64,000 nucleotides of DNA, from the NCBI RefSeq assembly GCF_012273895.1, contig NC_052122.1, positions 7,378,001 to 7,442,000 on the forward strand, in the 5' to 3' direction. A program made the position numbers and the translations under genes. Below are positions 26,060 through 39,300 of this stretch, one piece after another. Each line of letters begins with the position of its first letter. Positions within the stretch are counted from its first letter, which is position 1. Below the pieces are notes generated by a model, which worked only from the letters and a program-made list of their open reading frames with translations, did no database searches and was not told the origin of the DNA. Origin of the DNA: Zerene cesonia. Taxonomy: Eukaryota; Arthropoda; Insecta; Lepidoptera; Pieridae.

Positions 26060-26110
26060 GGCGTCTCGTTGTCCGCCGGCCTAGCCGCGCCGTGATGACG
26101 TCACTATTTG
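26060..26110. promoter_or_regulatory. Small GC island with a CRE/ATF palindrome
   Basis: About 50 bp of CpG-rich sequence (TCCGCCGGCCTAGCCGCGCC) ends in the perfect palindrome TGACGTCA at 26,096-26,103, in context GATGACGTCACT. The surrounding kilobases are strongly AT-rich. It lies 1.8 kb upstream of the RERG-like start codon. It may be a distal regulatory site or an alternative promoter, but no exon could be tied to it. Confidence 0.45.
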
Positions 26111-27372
26111 GTTAACGCGAATAAACAATATGTAATAATTTTAGGTATATACAAAAGGAATGTATGGTATTTTTATCTATTATAATATATTTTCTTAGCT
26201 TGATGTATATTTTTATTGATCGTTTTATATGACGTTTTAAATTCCTTACATACAAATGAAAAACATTATGTAGGCATCTGTGAAAAATGGTTAAATCTAA
26301 CCAAATGTAAGAACTAAGAATAACGATTATATAAATGTATCTGATGAAGAGAATTTTATGATTACTTTAATATATTATTAACAAATTATATGAACCTACG
26401 AGCACTTTTAAGTGCGATGGAGGTTTGAAAGACGATTTTGTAGTAAATCCATTAATAATCTTTTTTGATTACACCTCGTGTATAACCAAATATGTAAATC
26501 GTCTCCTACTTTTATTAGTGGTGGATATAATCAAATGTAGTCCGAGTTTACCTATTAAAAGTACCTACAGTTAACACGTTTCTCTTTCTTGCTCCTGATT
26601 ACATAGCACATATATATGACAATTCTTTTAAATGTATCGAGATGCTCATAACATCGTTTTAAATATTTATACCCTTTCAAAGTTTCAGTAAACATTGAAC
26701 TCAATATGGGAAAAATGATTTCGTTAAATGACAGGAGAAATTTAATGAAATCATCATCGGCCGGATTCACAGCTTCTTAATACATTATTTATTGCTGAAA
26801 ATGACAAATAGTGTAAAAAAATTTACGTTCAAGTGCCAAATAGGGTATCAGGATATTATCAAACCATTAATTCTCTATCAAGAGAAGAGAATTTTTTTTT
26901 TTTGAATAAGCAACGTTTGTTATTGGTTCCACATACATAAATTTTCTTCACTATACAAGTGATATATATTATATAATTTATTATTACTTACTGCATTGGT
27001 TATTTATAGTACCTGGATATTACATATTTCATAAGACAAGATATCGTTAGTTGAACTTTAAATGATTTAAAATTAAAAAATAGGATAAAAAAGTAAAAAA
27101 CCAAACAAATAGCTATAAACCTCTTTTTTACATATTATGCGATTAAAAGCAAAGAAAACTTAATAAAATAATAAAATAACATTTCTGCGTAAATAGGTGA
27201 TTACTGAAATTGATAGCATACATTGGACTAGTAGTACCTGCATTATACTTTTTTCAAATTAAGTACTACCCTCTTAGTTTTAATTACAACTTGAAACATC
27301 TGATAATATTAACATTTGAATGCTGAAAGCTACAAAAAATCGATAAAAATATATATCAACGCAATTTTTGTA

Positions 27373-27375
<3 letters not shown>

Positions 27376-27429
<54 letters not shown>
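27376..27429. repeat. (AT)n dinucleotide microsatellite, about 27 units
   Basis: An uninterrupted run of alternating T and A over about 54 bp. It is the longest simple repeat in the window. Confidence 0.95.
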
Positions 27430-27434
<5 letters not shown>

Positions 27435-28547
27435 GTTCGACTCAGATTTGAATTATAATAATAGATCATAAGTATAAAAAAATTATGAAAAAATTGTAAC
27501 AATTAATTTTTTAAACTACATTTTATCTGTTATTGTTATATGACGTTATTTAATCATATACATCACCAAAATAACAATCGTCAAATAGGAATGCGGATAA
27601 CAGTAAAATGTAATTAAACAAACAGTTAATATTAATTAAATCTTAGCATTACAGTATTGCTATCAACACATTTTGTATACATACATATTTATATTCAGGA
27701 ATAAAGTGGTGTACTGAAAAGGAAAAAAAACTAAAGAGGTTTGATTTTATTAAGCTTAAATTAAACAACATTATATCAATAATAGTTTATTATGATAACA
27801 TTTTTCATATTTGATATTTACGAACAAAATTGGAAAGACAAAAAATCACTATCAAATTCAAAAAAAAAAGGTCACTTCAATCTATTCTACCACTTTATAC
27901 CCTGAACCAAAAAATTAATTAACAAAAACATAATTTTATTGCTTATCTATCAATTTTTATGATAAAACCACAACTCTAATATTGTTATAAATTTTTCAGT
28001 CTACTTAATACATCTTCTCTTATCTCAATGTACTTCTAACTACATACATAATAAATTCATATTATATGCTTGTCAACAATTTTAGGAGTCAGTAATTAGA
28101 AAAGGCTACTAATTGTTTAAAGAAAATCGAAAATTCCGAAATAAAGAACTATTATTTAATATATAATATAGGAATATCTTTAATAAAGAAAAAGTAAAAC
28201 ATTACATTGTTACTGTATGACAAAAGCAAGATTAGTTTTAGAAGGAATATTAATAATTCAGACAAGCATAGTCATATGACTAAATTAACCGGTCCCATAT
28301 TCGTAGGTATAAACAATAATTTAGTCTATCTACGTTTGATTTATTATAATAATTTTTTTTTTACTCTGAATTTTCTTGCATAAGAGGTTGCATATCTTCG
28401 CGCCTTTTTTCTCTATTCGTTATACCATCGAGGACACCAATTTCAGATAAACTAAAAAAGAGAATAGATAATTTCAATTATTATATATCCGAACAGTGAA
28501 AGAAAACATTGTTCAAAAACCGGCGCGTCCAACAATTATAAGTTCAA

Positions 28548-28672
28548 CGACATGTGACATCTGCCAACCGGCACTTGGCCAGCGTGCTGGATGGAACCTC
28601 AACCCTCATAGGAGGCCTGTGTCCCAGCAGTGGGAACATATGTGGGCTGATGACGATGTTGATGATAAATAA
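28548..28672 (+). mobile_element. SINE/LINE-derived body ending in a TGATGA-type tail
   Basis: It contains CCAACCGGCACTTGGCCAGC, CATAGGAGGCCTGTG, CCCAGCAGTGGGAACATATG, then GGGCTGATGACGATGTTGATG. Related sequence occurs inverted at 33,513-33,630 and 36,232-36,350. The latter copy is joined to a tRNA-like head, so this copy is probably 5'-truncated. Confidence 0.7.
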
Positions 28673-29042
28673 TTATTTATAACCTGCATATTACAGCGCA
28701 TCAACTTTTGATAATTTCTGACAGTTTGTTGTTTTTATGTTAAAATACATATTTACTCTAATGTTTTAAGTGTTCACAGATGTTGACTAACTTATTTAAT
28801 AATCTACTATTATGGCTATTTATAAATAACAAGCAAACCCGCCGAACTCCGTTTCGCCACCAGATGGCTGTATGTGAAAAATGATTTTCCCTGCTTTTCT
28901 GTTGAATTTTTTCCCGAATTTTCTTTGCTATAAACCTCACGCAGCTGGAGTCCTTTCCAACGAATGCAAAACCGTGAAAATCGGTTCGTGCGTTCTGGAG
29001 TTATAACGTTAGGTAGGAAAACCCGACGTATTTTTATATAGT

Positions 29043-29249
29043 AGACTAGCTGCGCCCCGCGTTTCACACGCGTAAGTCAGTATCCCGTAGGAATATCGGG
29101 ATAAAAAGTTGCCTATATGTTATTCTAGTTGTCAAGCTATCTACGTAGCAAATTTCATTGCAATCGGTTCGGTAGTTTTTTCGTGAAAGAGCAACAAACA
29201 CACACACAACCTTACAAACTTTCGCATTTATAATATTAGTAGGATATAC
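29043..29249 (+). mobile_element. Short dispersed element: ACTAGCTGCGCCCCGCG ... TTCGCATTTATAATATTAGTA
   Basis: Well preserved, about 207 bp. It starts ACTAGCTGCGCCCCGCG and continues GTATCCCGTAGGAATATCGG, AAATTTCATTGCAATCGGTT, CGTGAAAGAGCAACAAACAC and CTTTCGCATTTATAATATTAG. It has no coding capacity. It shares its left end with the inverted copy at 43,799. Older relatives are at 5515, 9790, 20,340, 32,590, 38,096 and 53,150. The arrangement suggests a non-autonomous retroelement, family not named. Confidence 0.75.
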
Positions 29250-29700
29250 TACCGGTGCCTCATAGAATCACCGGTGGAAAAATAATAATTCCTAGCATAT
29301 ATGTTACTTTGGTATGTAAGCTACATTACTGCCAAGTATAATCAAAATCGGTTCAGTACTACAGCAGAGAAAAGTAACAAACATACACACACACACATTT
29401 TCACCGTCATAACATAAGTAGGATTATATTTGGATGATAAAGCAAGCAAAATAGCATTTGATTCTAGAAGCTTTGGGATACATGGGATATATTACTATAT
29501 TATGTATCAATGAGTGACGAATGTCGAGTGTTCTATGACATATTTAACTCAATGACCACATCTTGTGTGTTATTACTGATTTGCACTGGAGAATGATAGA
29601 AAATTTCTAAAAATAGAAATGTTTCAAAAACATTTCTATTTGTATTTCATTTCATTGACATTCTATAGCTAGTTTCGTTGGCTTGTGAGAATATATACAT

Positions 29701-29879
29701 CTAATATATAAAATTCTCGTGTCGCAGTTATCGTTGCCATACTCCTCCGAAACGGCTTGACCGATTTTGATGAAATTTTTTGTGCTTATCCGGTATCTAT
29801 GAGAATCGGCCAACATCTATTTTTCATACCTCTAAATGATAAAAGTAAGGCAGAACAGTGTTTGCCGGGTGCAGCTAGT
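29701..29879 (+). mobile_element. Short dispersed element, 'AAAATTCTCGTGTC...GCTAGT' family, copy 2
   Basis: Near-identical to 18,372-18,560 in the same orientation, except for a 4-bp difference near the left end (CATACTCC versus CATCCATACTCC) and a few substitutions. The low divergence suggests comparatively recent activity. Confidence 0.8.
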
Positions 29880-30049
29880 TTTCTATAAATTGGAAAGAAA
29901 CTACCGTATGTAGGATAAAATCGTATGTAGTTTATATCATAAATGTTGCCTTGTGGACACTTATACAGTGAATGTATACATAGTTTAAGAAATTGCTGTC
30001 GTACATGAATTTATCTGTACCATAAAGAGGTGAGGTTTGCTTGTATCTT

Positions 30050-30172
30050 TATAATGTTTTCACACAAAAAATAACTGGACCGATTTCAAGAATTCTTTCG
30101 CTATTTGAAAGCTGCCACTTATAACTAAACATGTAACACGTGCACGGGCAAAGCCGGGGCGAACAGATAGTC
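30050..30172 (+). repeat. Degraded dispersed element ('ACTGGACCGATTTC' type)
   Basis: AACTGGACCGATTTCAAGAA, TTCTTTCGC..TTTGAAAGCTG and GGGCAAAGCCGGGGCGAACA recur in the same order in the better-preserved relative at 42,750-42,920. Non-coding. Confidence 0.6.
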
Positions 30173-30250
30173 ACTAATTATATGTGTGTGTATGTCTACA
30201 TCGAATCCTTGACACGGCAATATTCGGTTAAATGTCATAGATACATAACA

Positions 30251-30256
30251 TTTATT
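30251..30256 (-). terminator. Candidate polyadenylation signal of GPR107
   Basis: AATAAA on the minus strand, about 145 nt beyond the GPR107 stop codon. Confidence 0.35.
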
Positions 30257-30397
30257 CGGTTGTTTCATTAAACGGGTCAATCAATCAGGGAGTAAACTAA
30301 ACCGTGCTATTTAATAAAGAGCCTAGGCGCTTGATCAAACGGCTTATCCAGCCTACAACTTCGCTATGGCACACTCGTATGTTCGTGTGCTTTACAC

Positions 30398-33300
30398 TTA
30401 CACTTTAGATTCATCATCATCATAAGTGGGGGTGAAGTACGGGTTGGCGGCCGCCGGCCGGAACTTGTAGCCCGTCATCACGAAGAACACGAAGGTCGCC
30501 ATCTCCCTGAACATCTCGTCGATCCACGAGTACTGGAACGGGACTGTGTTCTGTAATAGAGTAGAAGGAATTGCAATTACAAATTTATTAATGTTGGCAG
30601 TTTACGTACTTATCGACTAACAGACAGAAGATGGTAGATAAAGAAGCAGAATAAAATAAATAAAAAAATTTCTTATCATCGGTAAATAGTATTTATTTAT
30701 TTTGTAATTTAATTCCTTCTGGAAATTGTAAAGGATCTGAAAGGGGGACGCGTGCGTTTATGTGTTTGAACCCAACAACAATAACGCATTTTTATTAATC
30801 GTTTGGTACATTTTATACGTACTGTTGTGCAACAAATCAGTATATATAAATTACCAGACCTACAGCAAATTTTAATGGTAGGCCAATTGTGGCAGGCAAC
30901 AGCTTTCAAATAAAAAAAGAATAATAAGAATCCGTTCACCCAATAAAAAGTTATGGGTACCAAACACAAAAAAAACAGTGTATTGATGATAACCTTCTCA
31001 TTTTTGAAGTCAGTTCAAATATATTGATATAAGAAGTTTAAAAAAAACGAAATGGCAAGTATTAAATAGAAGAACCCTTTTAAGGGACAATGATTATCTC
31101 ATCTCTATAAACATACCGTAGTTTACTACGGACTGTCTTTTTTATTCAAGAAACTATTTCGAAATTCTTTACATACGTTACGCAAATGTTATAAACCACT
31201 ATCAAAACTCATTACCACAGACAAGTATCTCCATCAAATTTCCTTACGATTGGCACAACGGAACGAAGTGACTCCCGCGCTCTATGGCTTGTTTATGTAT
31301 ACTCTAAGAGATCCCTGAATCGTTAATAATGTAAGCTGAATAACTATTCACATTGTTATTTACCTCTAGTATAGTAACAATTATTCTAGTGAAATATATG
31401 TAGCACAGTATCATCACATAGAAGTGGCGGAACAACTTGAGCTTGCGCAGGCTAACCGCAGCCTTGCCGTCCGTCGTCGACGAGTCCTCTAAATGATGTA
31501 TGGACCTGAAATATATATAAATTATATATTAAAACACATTTATTTTCAACCAACGTTCCATATAAGGAACTCTCTCTATTGAAAATCCAGGGAGCTAGGA
31601 TTTTCAATAGAGAGACATGTTTATTTATTTCAGATAGGGAATCGTTGTCATTCGGAATTTGTAGTGGTACTTCCCCGTTTCCCCAAGGGACATTGCTGAT
31701 CTTTTATTATGGATAAAAAAGATATTCTCTATACTGAACTCGAATTTTACTTAAAAATAGGCAAGATATTTATTAAGTATTTATTTTTTATCTGCACACT
31801 CAAAACCAACACTTATTTTAAGGAATTAATTACTAATACCAAAGGGTTGAATAAAATTTTACAATCACAATTATTTAAAGAATACTTGATTTCTTTAAAC
31901 AAAGTAAGTGCTTATGATATGAATGCACCAACACATAACAAAACACCTATTACCTAACTATTACCTAATTTTGACATCTTTTTACATCTCTCATTTTCGA
32001 TAGCAACCCTTTTAGTTGAAAACAAAAATTAATATAATAACCTCCAGCAATATTAAAATTATTTAATTCTAATTACGATCTCTCCCGCAACATATCCGCC
32101 GCAATATATCATATAAAATACAAGCCTATAACTTAAAATCATTCATAAATGTGAATTAAATTTTAGAAAGAAAGAAACATTTATTCGGCTCCACAAACAA
32201 CAAAACAATACAATTATAACAACACAATACAAAAATTAAAAAAAATACAATTAATACACAGAACACAATGAAATAAAAAAAAACGAAATAAGAGACAAAC
32301 TGGAGCCAAATGGAATGAATGAGATGGAGAATGTAATGATACTCCACAAATTATAATTTATGAGTCCAAAGGTTGCAACGCTTCTCTAGAAAATTGAAAT
32401 AAAACGTATTCTACCAGCGATTTTACATTAATTAACGCAATATGAATTAAGAAGTCTGCCATTTTCTAAATACAACCCCTAAATGAAGAATTATTCATAA
32501 ACTTAAATTCAATTTCAATATACCTATACGACAATACCCCACAGCATAATTTTTTATACTATACTAGCATTCCATAGCATTAGACTTTAACCGAATAGTC
32601 GCAGGAAAGATAGACCAGGGGTGATATCCGCAAAGTTATGGTTCCCGCTTTATATTCCATTTCTTAAGTAAAAACTATCCTGTCCTTTCTAAGGTGTCAA
32701 ACTATCTCTACAAAATTTTGACATAATCGGTTTAACCGTTTTTGAGTTGTGCCACCTACCAACTACAATCCAACCACTACCTGTAACCCGGGGCATTACT
32801 CGCGGGTAATAAAGTAGCCTTTTGTGCTAATCAAGTCTCTAATCTATCCTTGTATTAAATTTCATACAGTTTCATACAATTTCATTTCATACATCCATAT
32901 ATTCATCCATTCTTATAAACTTTCACATTTATAATATTAGTATAACAAAGGGTTTAGGTTTTGGTTGGCGTATAAAGGTTTGGTTAGGTTTAGGTTAAGA
33001 GGATGTTTAATTAATAAATAAAAATTGAAGTAAATTAAATATAACAATGTAAAATTCACCCCAAGCTTCCAGAATGTAACTCGTAAAATTCAAATACTCA
33101 AAAATTATTCTATTTTCTTATCCTTATCCTTTTTTAGTGTTTCTCTAACATCGCAACGAAGATAACGCATAACTATTGTGTATGATGACATTCGGGATAG
33201 ATACTAATAAAATACTAATCTTTACCGGGGTGAAACATCTCACATCCATCCTTTGCATCCATCCACATCCACCCAATACCAATAGGCATACCAATAGTAG

Positions 33301-36300
33301 ATAAATAAATGAAACCATAGCAATTACCATCAAATACTTGTCAAATTTTTATACATACCATACAACAGGGAACATAATGGCCCCACAGCAAAGCACATCT
33401 ACGAACATGAGCAGTATCCTCCACGCGTTATGCTCGACAGCGCCCTCTTCGCTCTCCGCTATTATAATTTCAGCAACATTGGCTACCACCTTGAACAAAA
33501 TTATATCTCTGTATCATCATCAGCCCATTCATGTTCCCACTGCTGGGACACAGTGGCCTCCTATAGGGATTCAGGCCATAATCCCCACGCTGACCAGGTG
33601 CGGGTTGGCAGATGTCACATGTCGTCGAACTTTTTGATTCTTGGATTCCTCACGATGCTGTTATCTCTATTATATAACATTCTCGTATATTAATTTGTCG
33701 TAAGTGAATGTAAGTTACCATACTCCTCCAAAATGGCTGGACCAATTCTCATGAAATTTTGTGTCCATATCGGATAGGTCTGAGAATCGGCTAACTTCAA
33801 TTATTGCGTTTGCCGGGACCCATGCTTGGTAAATGTGCCTTAAGAAAATGAACTCAATAAATGCACTCACTTGTAACGGAATAACTATCATGAAAATTTT
33901 CTTATCACGATCAGCCAGTATATGCTTTATGAAGTTCCATCCAGTGCCCACCAGTACAATAGTTACAAACAATACTGCTCCTTTTAACCTATAAAGATAT
34001 TAGACATCATTAGTAACTAGCTAGCTAGTAGTTTAATAGGTACATGTAAAGCTTCCTCTTGTATCACTCCATATATTAAAAAAAAACATAAAAACCGTAG
34101 TTTTAAGGATTTAAGCATACATAGGGACATAGGGATAGACAGAGAAAGCGACTTTGTTTTATACTCTGTAGCGAAGACTGTGCTATAAATAAATAATTTA
34201 CTTTAAATAGGAAAATAAAGAAAAAGCTAAAAATTTTTAACTAACTAAGAGCATTGGAAATTACATACTAGAATTAAAAGCTTTCTAGAACTTGTAAGTT
34301 TAAAAAAATTATAAATGTAAATTTTGTATACCGGATTTTTTTCTTATGTTCTCAAAATACAATAAATGAACAAATATGAACAAAGTCGCAGGCAACAGCT
34401 GGCGCAAAATAATCGTTACATCAAATATTCTATTTCAAACAAACAAGTTACGTATGCACTGAGTAAAACGAGTTAAGTACCTAGGTGCATGTCCAAACCA
34501 CATTACCAACAATACAATAAAAAATTAAAACCACCCAATAACCCACCTAATAGCCCCCATAAAACACTATCAATTACCGTGTATTTCACAATGTTTATGC
34601 ACATCTATGGAGTACTTACAAGTGAGTGATATAGTACAATATCGCCCAAGCTGTGACGTGTTCGCCTCGAGTTTGTATGAAATGATAATTGATTCCATGG
34701 AAAGCAAGCGACATTGCTTTCAAGTACACCAGAACACACATTATAATATGTATGCGATAGACTTTATGTCGACTCGTTTTGAGAATAAACGTCCAGAATC
34801 CAGCGCTAAGGAAGAAAATGAGGGACATCATGCTGTACAGAGCTGGCAATGGCATCTCACCAGCTGACAAGAAGTTTCCATCGTTACTTTCATATATTTC
34901 TATCTGAAATTGAAAAAATATCATTTATTTGGTATAAGTAATATAAAAAGGTGGCAAAAAATTTAATACATACTGATTGTACTAAAAATATACAACAGAT
35001 TGGTACCTTGGTGAAAGCCTGATATTTCATACAGCTTTTTATTATGTATTTAACTTAATTTATATGATTTAAACAAACAGCAAAATATTATTAAAGTGTA
35101 TATATTATTGCAAAATACATATATATTCTTATCTACCATAAAATATTAATTACCAAAACAAAATAATGTGTATAATTACCAATGAATTAATAGTAGGAGC
35201 TGGTTCTGTACCCTCATGCGGACAGTTATGGAAGTAAAGATTATACAAGCCCTCTTCTTTATCGGATGCCACATACATCGCAAACTGTAATAAAAATTAC
35301 CTTTGAATATTCTATTCTATGATCATCTCCTTTTCAGTCAATACCCAATGGACGCTAATAAAAGTCTGGTCTAGCAGGATATACAAAGCATGTCCGGCAA
35401 TATTGTTAAGGGTAACTTAAGTAAAATGCATCTTTCTCTATCTATAGATAGACCATTATAAACATAAAGGATATTATTGCAGTTTATATAGGAACTAGGA
35501 TTAAAAGTTTAATATATCATAATTTTTCTAGCTTTTAAATGTATGCTGTATGGTAATTTAAACAAAATTATGAAAGAATTTGATATCACAGACCACAATA
35601 TATTATTTATATTATTAAAATTGTTTTAATTTTATAATCCATTTATTAATGTTTTTTTATTAAGTTACCTACCTGACTGTATCACCTGATATCCATCCAC
35701 AGTCATACAAACTTGTAAAACCTTATAACATTAGTTGTAGGTAAAAGAAACTTACACTTGTATTATAGTAATCAAATCCATCCCGTGTTTCTTTTGTAAT
35801 TGGAAGAACTGCATATGAACATTGTGGCCCTAGAGTCTCTATGGTTTTACCATTCTCTGTAAAAAAAAATTAAATATATGCGAACAGAAAATTGAAAAAC
35901 TATATGAAACATCAATTATAGTTTGTACAATATAACTTTTACCAGAGACTGATCGCCTGCGTCGATTCAAAAAAATGTACTGCGATTGTCTTTTGATTCT
36001 ATCAATTGGTATCATTGACCGGTTTTGGTAAAGGTGTAAAGCTGTCACTTCTCCCTCACATGTGATGTTTAATCTGCAACAATCTCAAATATTACATTAT
36101 GTAATACTTTAAATAGCACTACCTGGATTGTATAACGCATTATATGTTGTGTCTCATGCAAAACAGTAATTGCAACATTGGTTTTCAGAAAAATATGGCG
36201 CATATATAGCCTATGCCACTCAATGACGATGCAGCTATATGTTCCCACTGCGGGAACACGAGCCTCCTATGAAAGTTCAAGCCAAAATCCATAATTCTGG

Positions 36301-39300
36301 TCGATGGTGATGATGAGAATATGATGCAGATAAATTTGAAAACTCAATTTATTTCCTGTACGACCGTCCGGTCTCGAACACCCAACTTTTCGTTTTAATT
36401 CCGAGGTCCTAACCACTAAGCCACCCCGACTTGTGAAGATTTCTATTGAACACTTATTTTTTAATCAATCCAGTAGTTTTTTTGCGAAAACATTAAAAAC
36501 ATACATTCAAAAACACAAATATTTATCTTTATAATACCAGTTTAGATAAAGAAACACAAATTGTATAACAAAGACAATAACATTCGCATGTTTAATATTC
36601 GTAATGAGATTATGTTATTCATAATAAGATCGCAATTAAATAAACAAGTATACAATTGCATTAAGCAAAATAATTCATGAAATAATATTGCAATGGCAGA
36701 AAGTCATTTGTCTATCTATGACATCTTACAAGTAGGTTAGAAAAGCTATATCTTTTTAAATATGTTTCTTCAAGGCGTGTTTGTAAGAAATCTCCTCGCA
36801 AAATAGCTGGACCGAATCTAATGAAATCATTTGTGAGTTTTCAGGTGGATTCAAATATGTTTAGATTATAAACATATTTGTGAATAATAGGTTTAGATTT
36901 ATGCACCTCTGAAATATCTTTACCATCATAGCCGGCTCAAAAAATAATATTGGAATAGCAAGTAGTAGTTGCTACTTGCTAGTGGAAAAATATAATGTCA
37001 TTAAAATTTGACTTTAAAAAGAAACATACATCTTTAAGTGTGAAAAAAAGGATAGACAGCTAGTTACTTTCGTCTATCCTAGACTCGCCTAGTAATAATG
37101 CCTCGCCTCGCCAAATGTGTTATTAGTACTTGGTCAGAAGTTCGCTCTCCTCGCCAAACGTGTCAATAGTACTTGGTCAAAAACAAAATCTAAAGAATCG
37201 AAACAAAATCACATTTTTGTCGTAGTCGTAGTTATATAGTATAGTATGATAAATGAACACTCACTAGATACATCTAAATTAGTGAAAGAAAAGAAGATTC
37301 TTTAAATGGCCAGCTAGATATTTCTACTCATATTCATAATACTATGAAAACCTTATCATGTTCAGAAATTGCGCAAGTAACAAAGAAATTAATAAAAACC
37401 TCAATATTAGTAGAATTTCATGCTTTAAATTATTTCTATGTGTATCCTCACTTCTATAAATAAATTCAGATGAAATAAATAACATCGCTATGCCGTTAAT
37501 ATGCAACTGTAAATTTGCTTAGCAAATTTTGCAATAACAAATGAAAATAATGAGATAACACTTCTTTCACGTACCTGAGATTTTGGAAATCCATTTTCAA
37601 AAATACAATAGCTGGATGATGGGGAGACAGCAATGTACTACTCTTTTCAACACCTTTAAGAATGCACGTATCTGAATGCACCTCCAAGTATGGATTGATT
37701 GCATCATTCACTGTTCTGTCTAATGTAAATCCATACTGTGAAACAAAACATTTGAAAAATTTGCATGATTTATTGGTTGTATGTAAAATAAGTATGTATA
37801 AAAGTATATTACCTCTCCTAATACAGGTCCAGATGGCAATTTAAAGTTGATCACATGCACATCCAAAATACCTCCTTGGAAAAATCCAAATGTAGTAAGA
37901 TCTACATAGTGTCGCTCATCATCCTATAAGATTTGTAGACAATAAATATGAAATTAACATGTCATAATATTATACAATAATAAAGTATATGGTTATTGTA
38001 TTTTATCTGTATAACAAACATTTCTATCTAAAGAAAGAAACTTAACGATTTTATGGCACAGCAGTAGATATTTAATCTTAATATGTATTATCTACACACA
38101 CCAAATTTATATTTCTTTATTCCCTCGTTGAGAATATTCCTTACTAGTTTTGCACTTGCGGCTTTGCCCACGTAATGAAAGGGTGCGATAGACAATTCAA
38201 GGGTATTTCCTGGCAGACAGACAAACAGACACAGCTGCTTTGCATTTATAATATTAGTAGAAAAACAAAAATATACCAAAAATGATCTTTATGAATAAAA
38301 ACAAATTGCAAAACACCCAAAATCCCACTGCTCAATTCTGCATTTATATAACAATCACATTAACTTGCATGCATCTCTGGAGTGCGAGGAGACAATGAAT
38401 GCAATATTTACGTCATCAATGCCATGCATGTTATTTCAACAGGAAATAAATTTTAAATGAATGTTGGGTGGATATATAGTATACTAGATAAAGCATTGGA
38501 GTATGATGTGGGAAAAATTGCCCTAAGTACCTGTAAGTTAATTTGAAAATATAAATTATCACTTAATTATGTTTTTCTTAATAAACTTTCCAATTATAAA
38601 TGAAAATATTTGTAAAAAATATAAAACTATGATTGCCAGTCTCTTAGTCAGCTGCAACATCAGATTAGCCAAGTGCAAACAAATAGATACATTTTAATTT
38701 TTTTTTTATTGTCATCTCTTTTAATTCCTGTAATATATGAATAGTATGAAGTATAATTATGTAATATATGAATGCCATCCAATAAAGCCAATGGTTTGCC
38801 TATTGCTAGTACATTGCACACTCCTTCAACATTAATTTAAAATTTATTTAATAAAAAACAGATACATACAGAATCAAGCAGAAGGATCCTAGGATATAAG
38901 AACAAAAGTCCAGAGTGGCTTAACTAATTCATCCAATTCTCAATTTTTTTTTTCATTCACATTTTTCATCACAACAATACCGATAGGCATTGGACAATTT
39001 TAATTATGTAAATACAAAATAAAAACCAAACTAAAACTTTCCATTCTATAACAAATTCAGTCAAGAAAACTTAGTATAAATAAAATAACAACACTCAACA
39101 ATCCCCTTTGTTAGTCATGTATCAAACTTAATATAAGCTTAGCATATTTAATAATCATTTTATTGTATTTCGAAGGTGTATTGATGACTTGAGAATCCCA
39201 ATATTTTGAAACGTAAATCAGAAATTGAAACCAATGATTTTTATATTGAGTTAGGTTATTATTTATGTTGTAATTTCATTTTTGTTTTTGTGATCTAATA

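Larger units (their letters stand above)
24391..30397. other. Intergenic region between the RERG-like gene and GPR107, repeat-rich
   Basis: No gene recognised over about 6 kb. It holds a GC island with a CRE-like palindrome (about 26,060-26,110), an AT microsatellite (27,376-27,429), a SINE body (28,548-28,672), two short dispersed elements (29,043-29,249 and 29,701-29,879), and a third fragment (about 30,050-30,172). The small ORFs at 24,401-24,583, 26,555-26,770 and 28,758-29,067 overlap the CpG island or repeats and look non-genic. Confidence 0.65.

Noticed and set aside
36352..36435. A possible tRNA gene
   Set aside because: Boxes A and B are present, but no seven-base acceptor stem can be paired and a SINE body follows directly.
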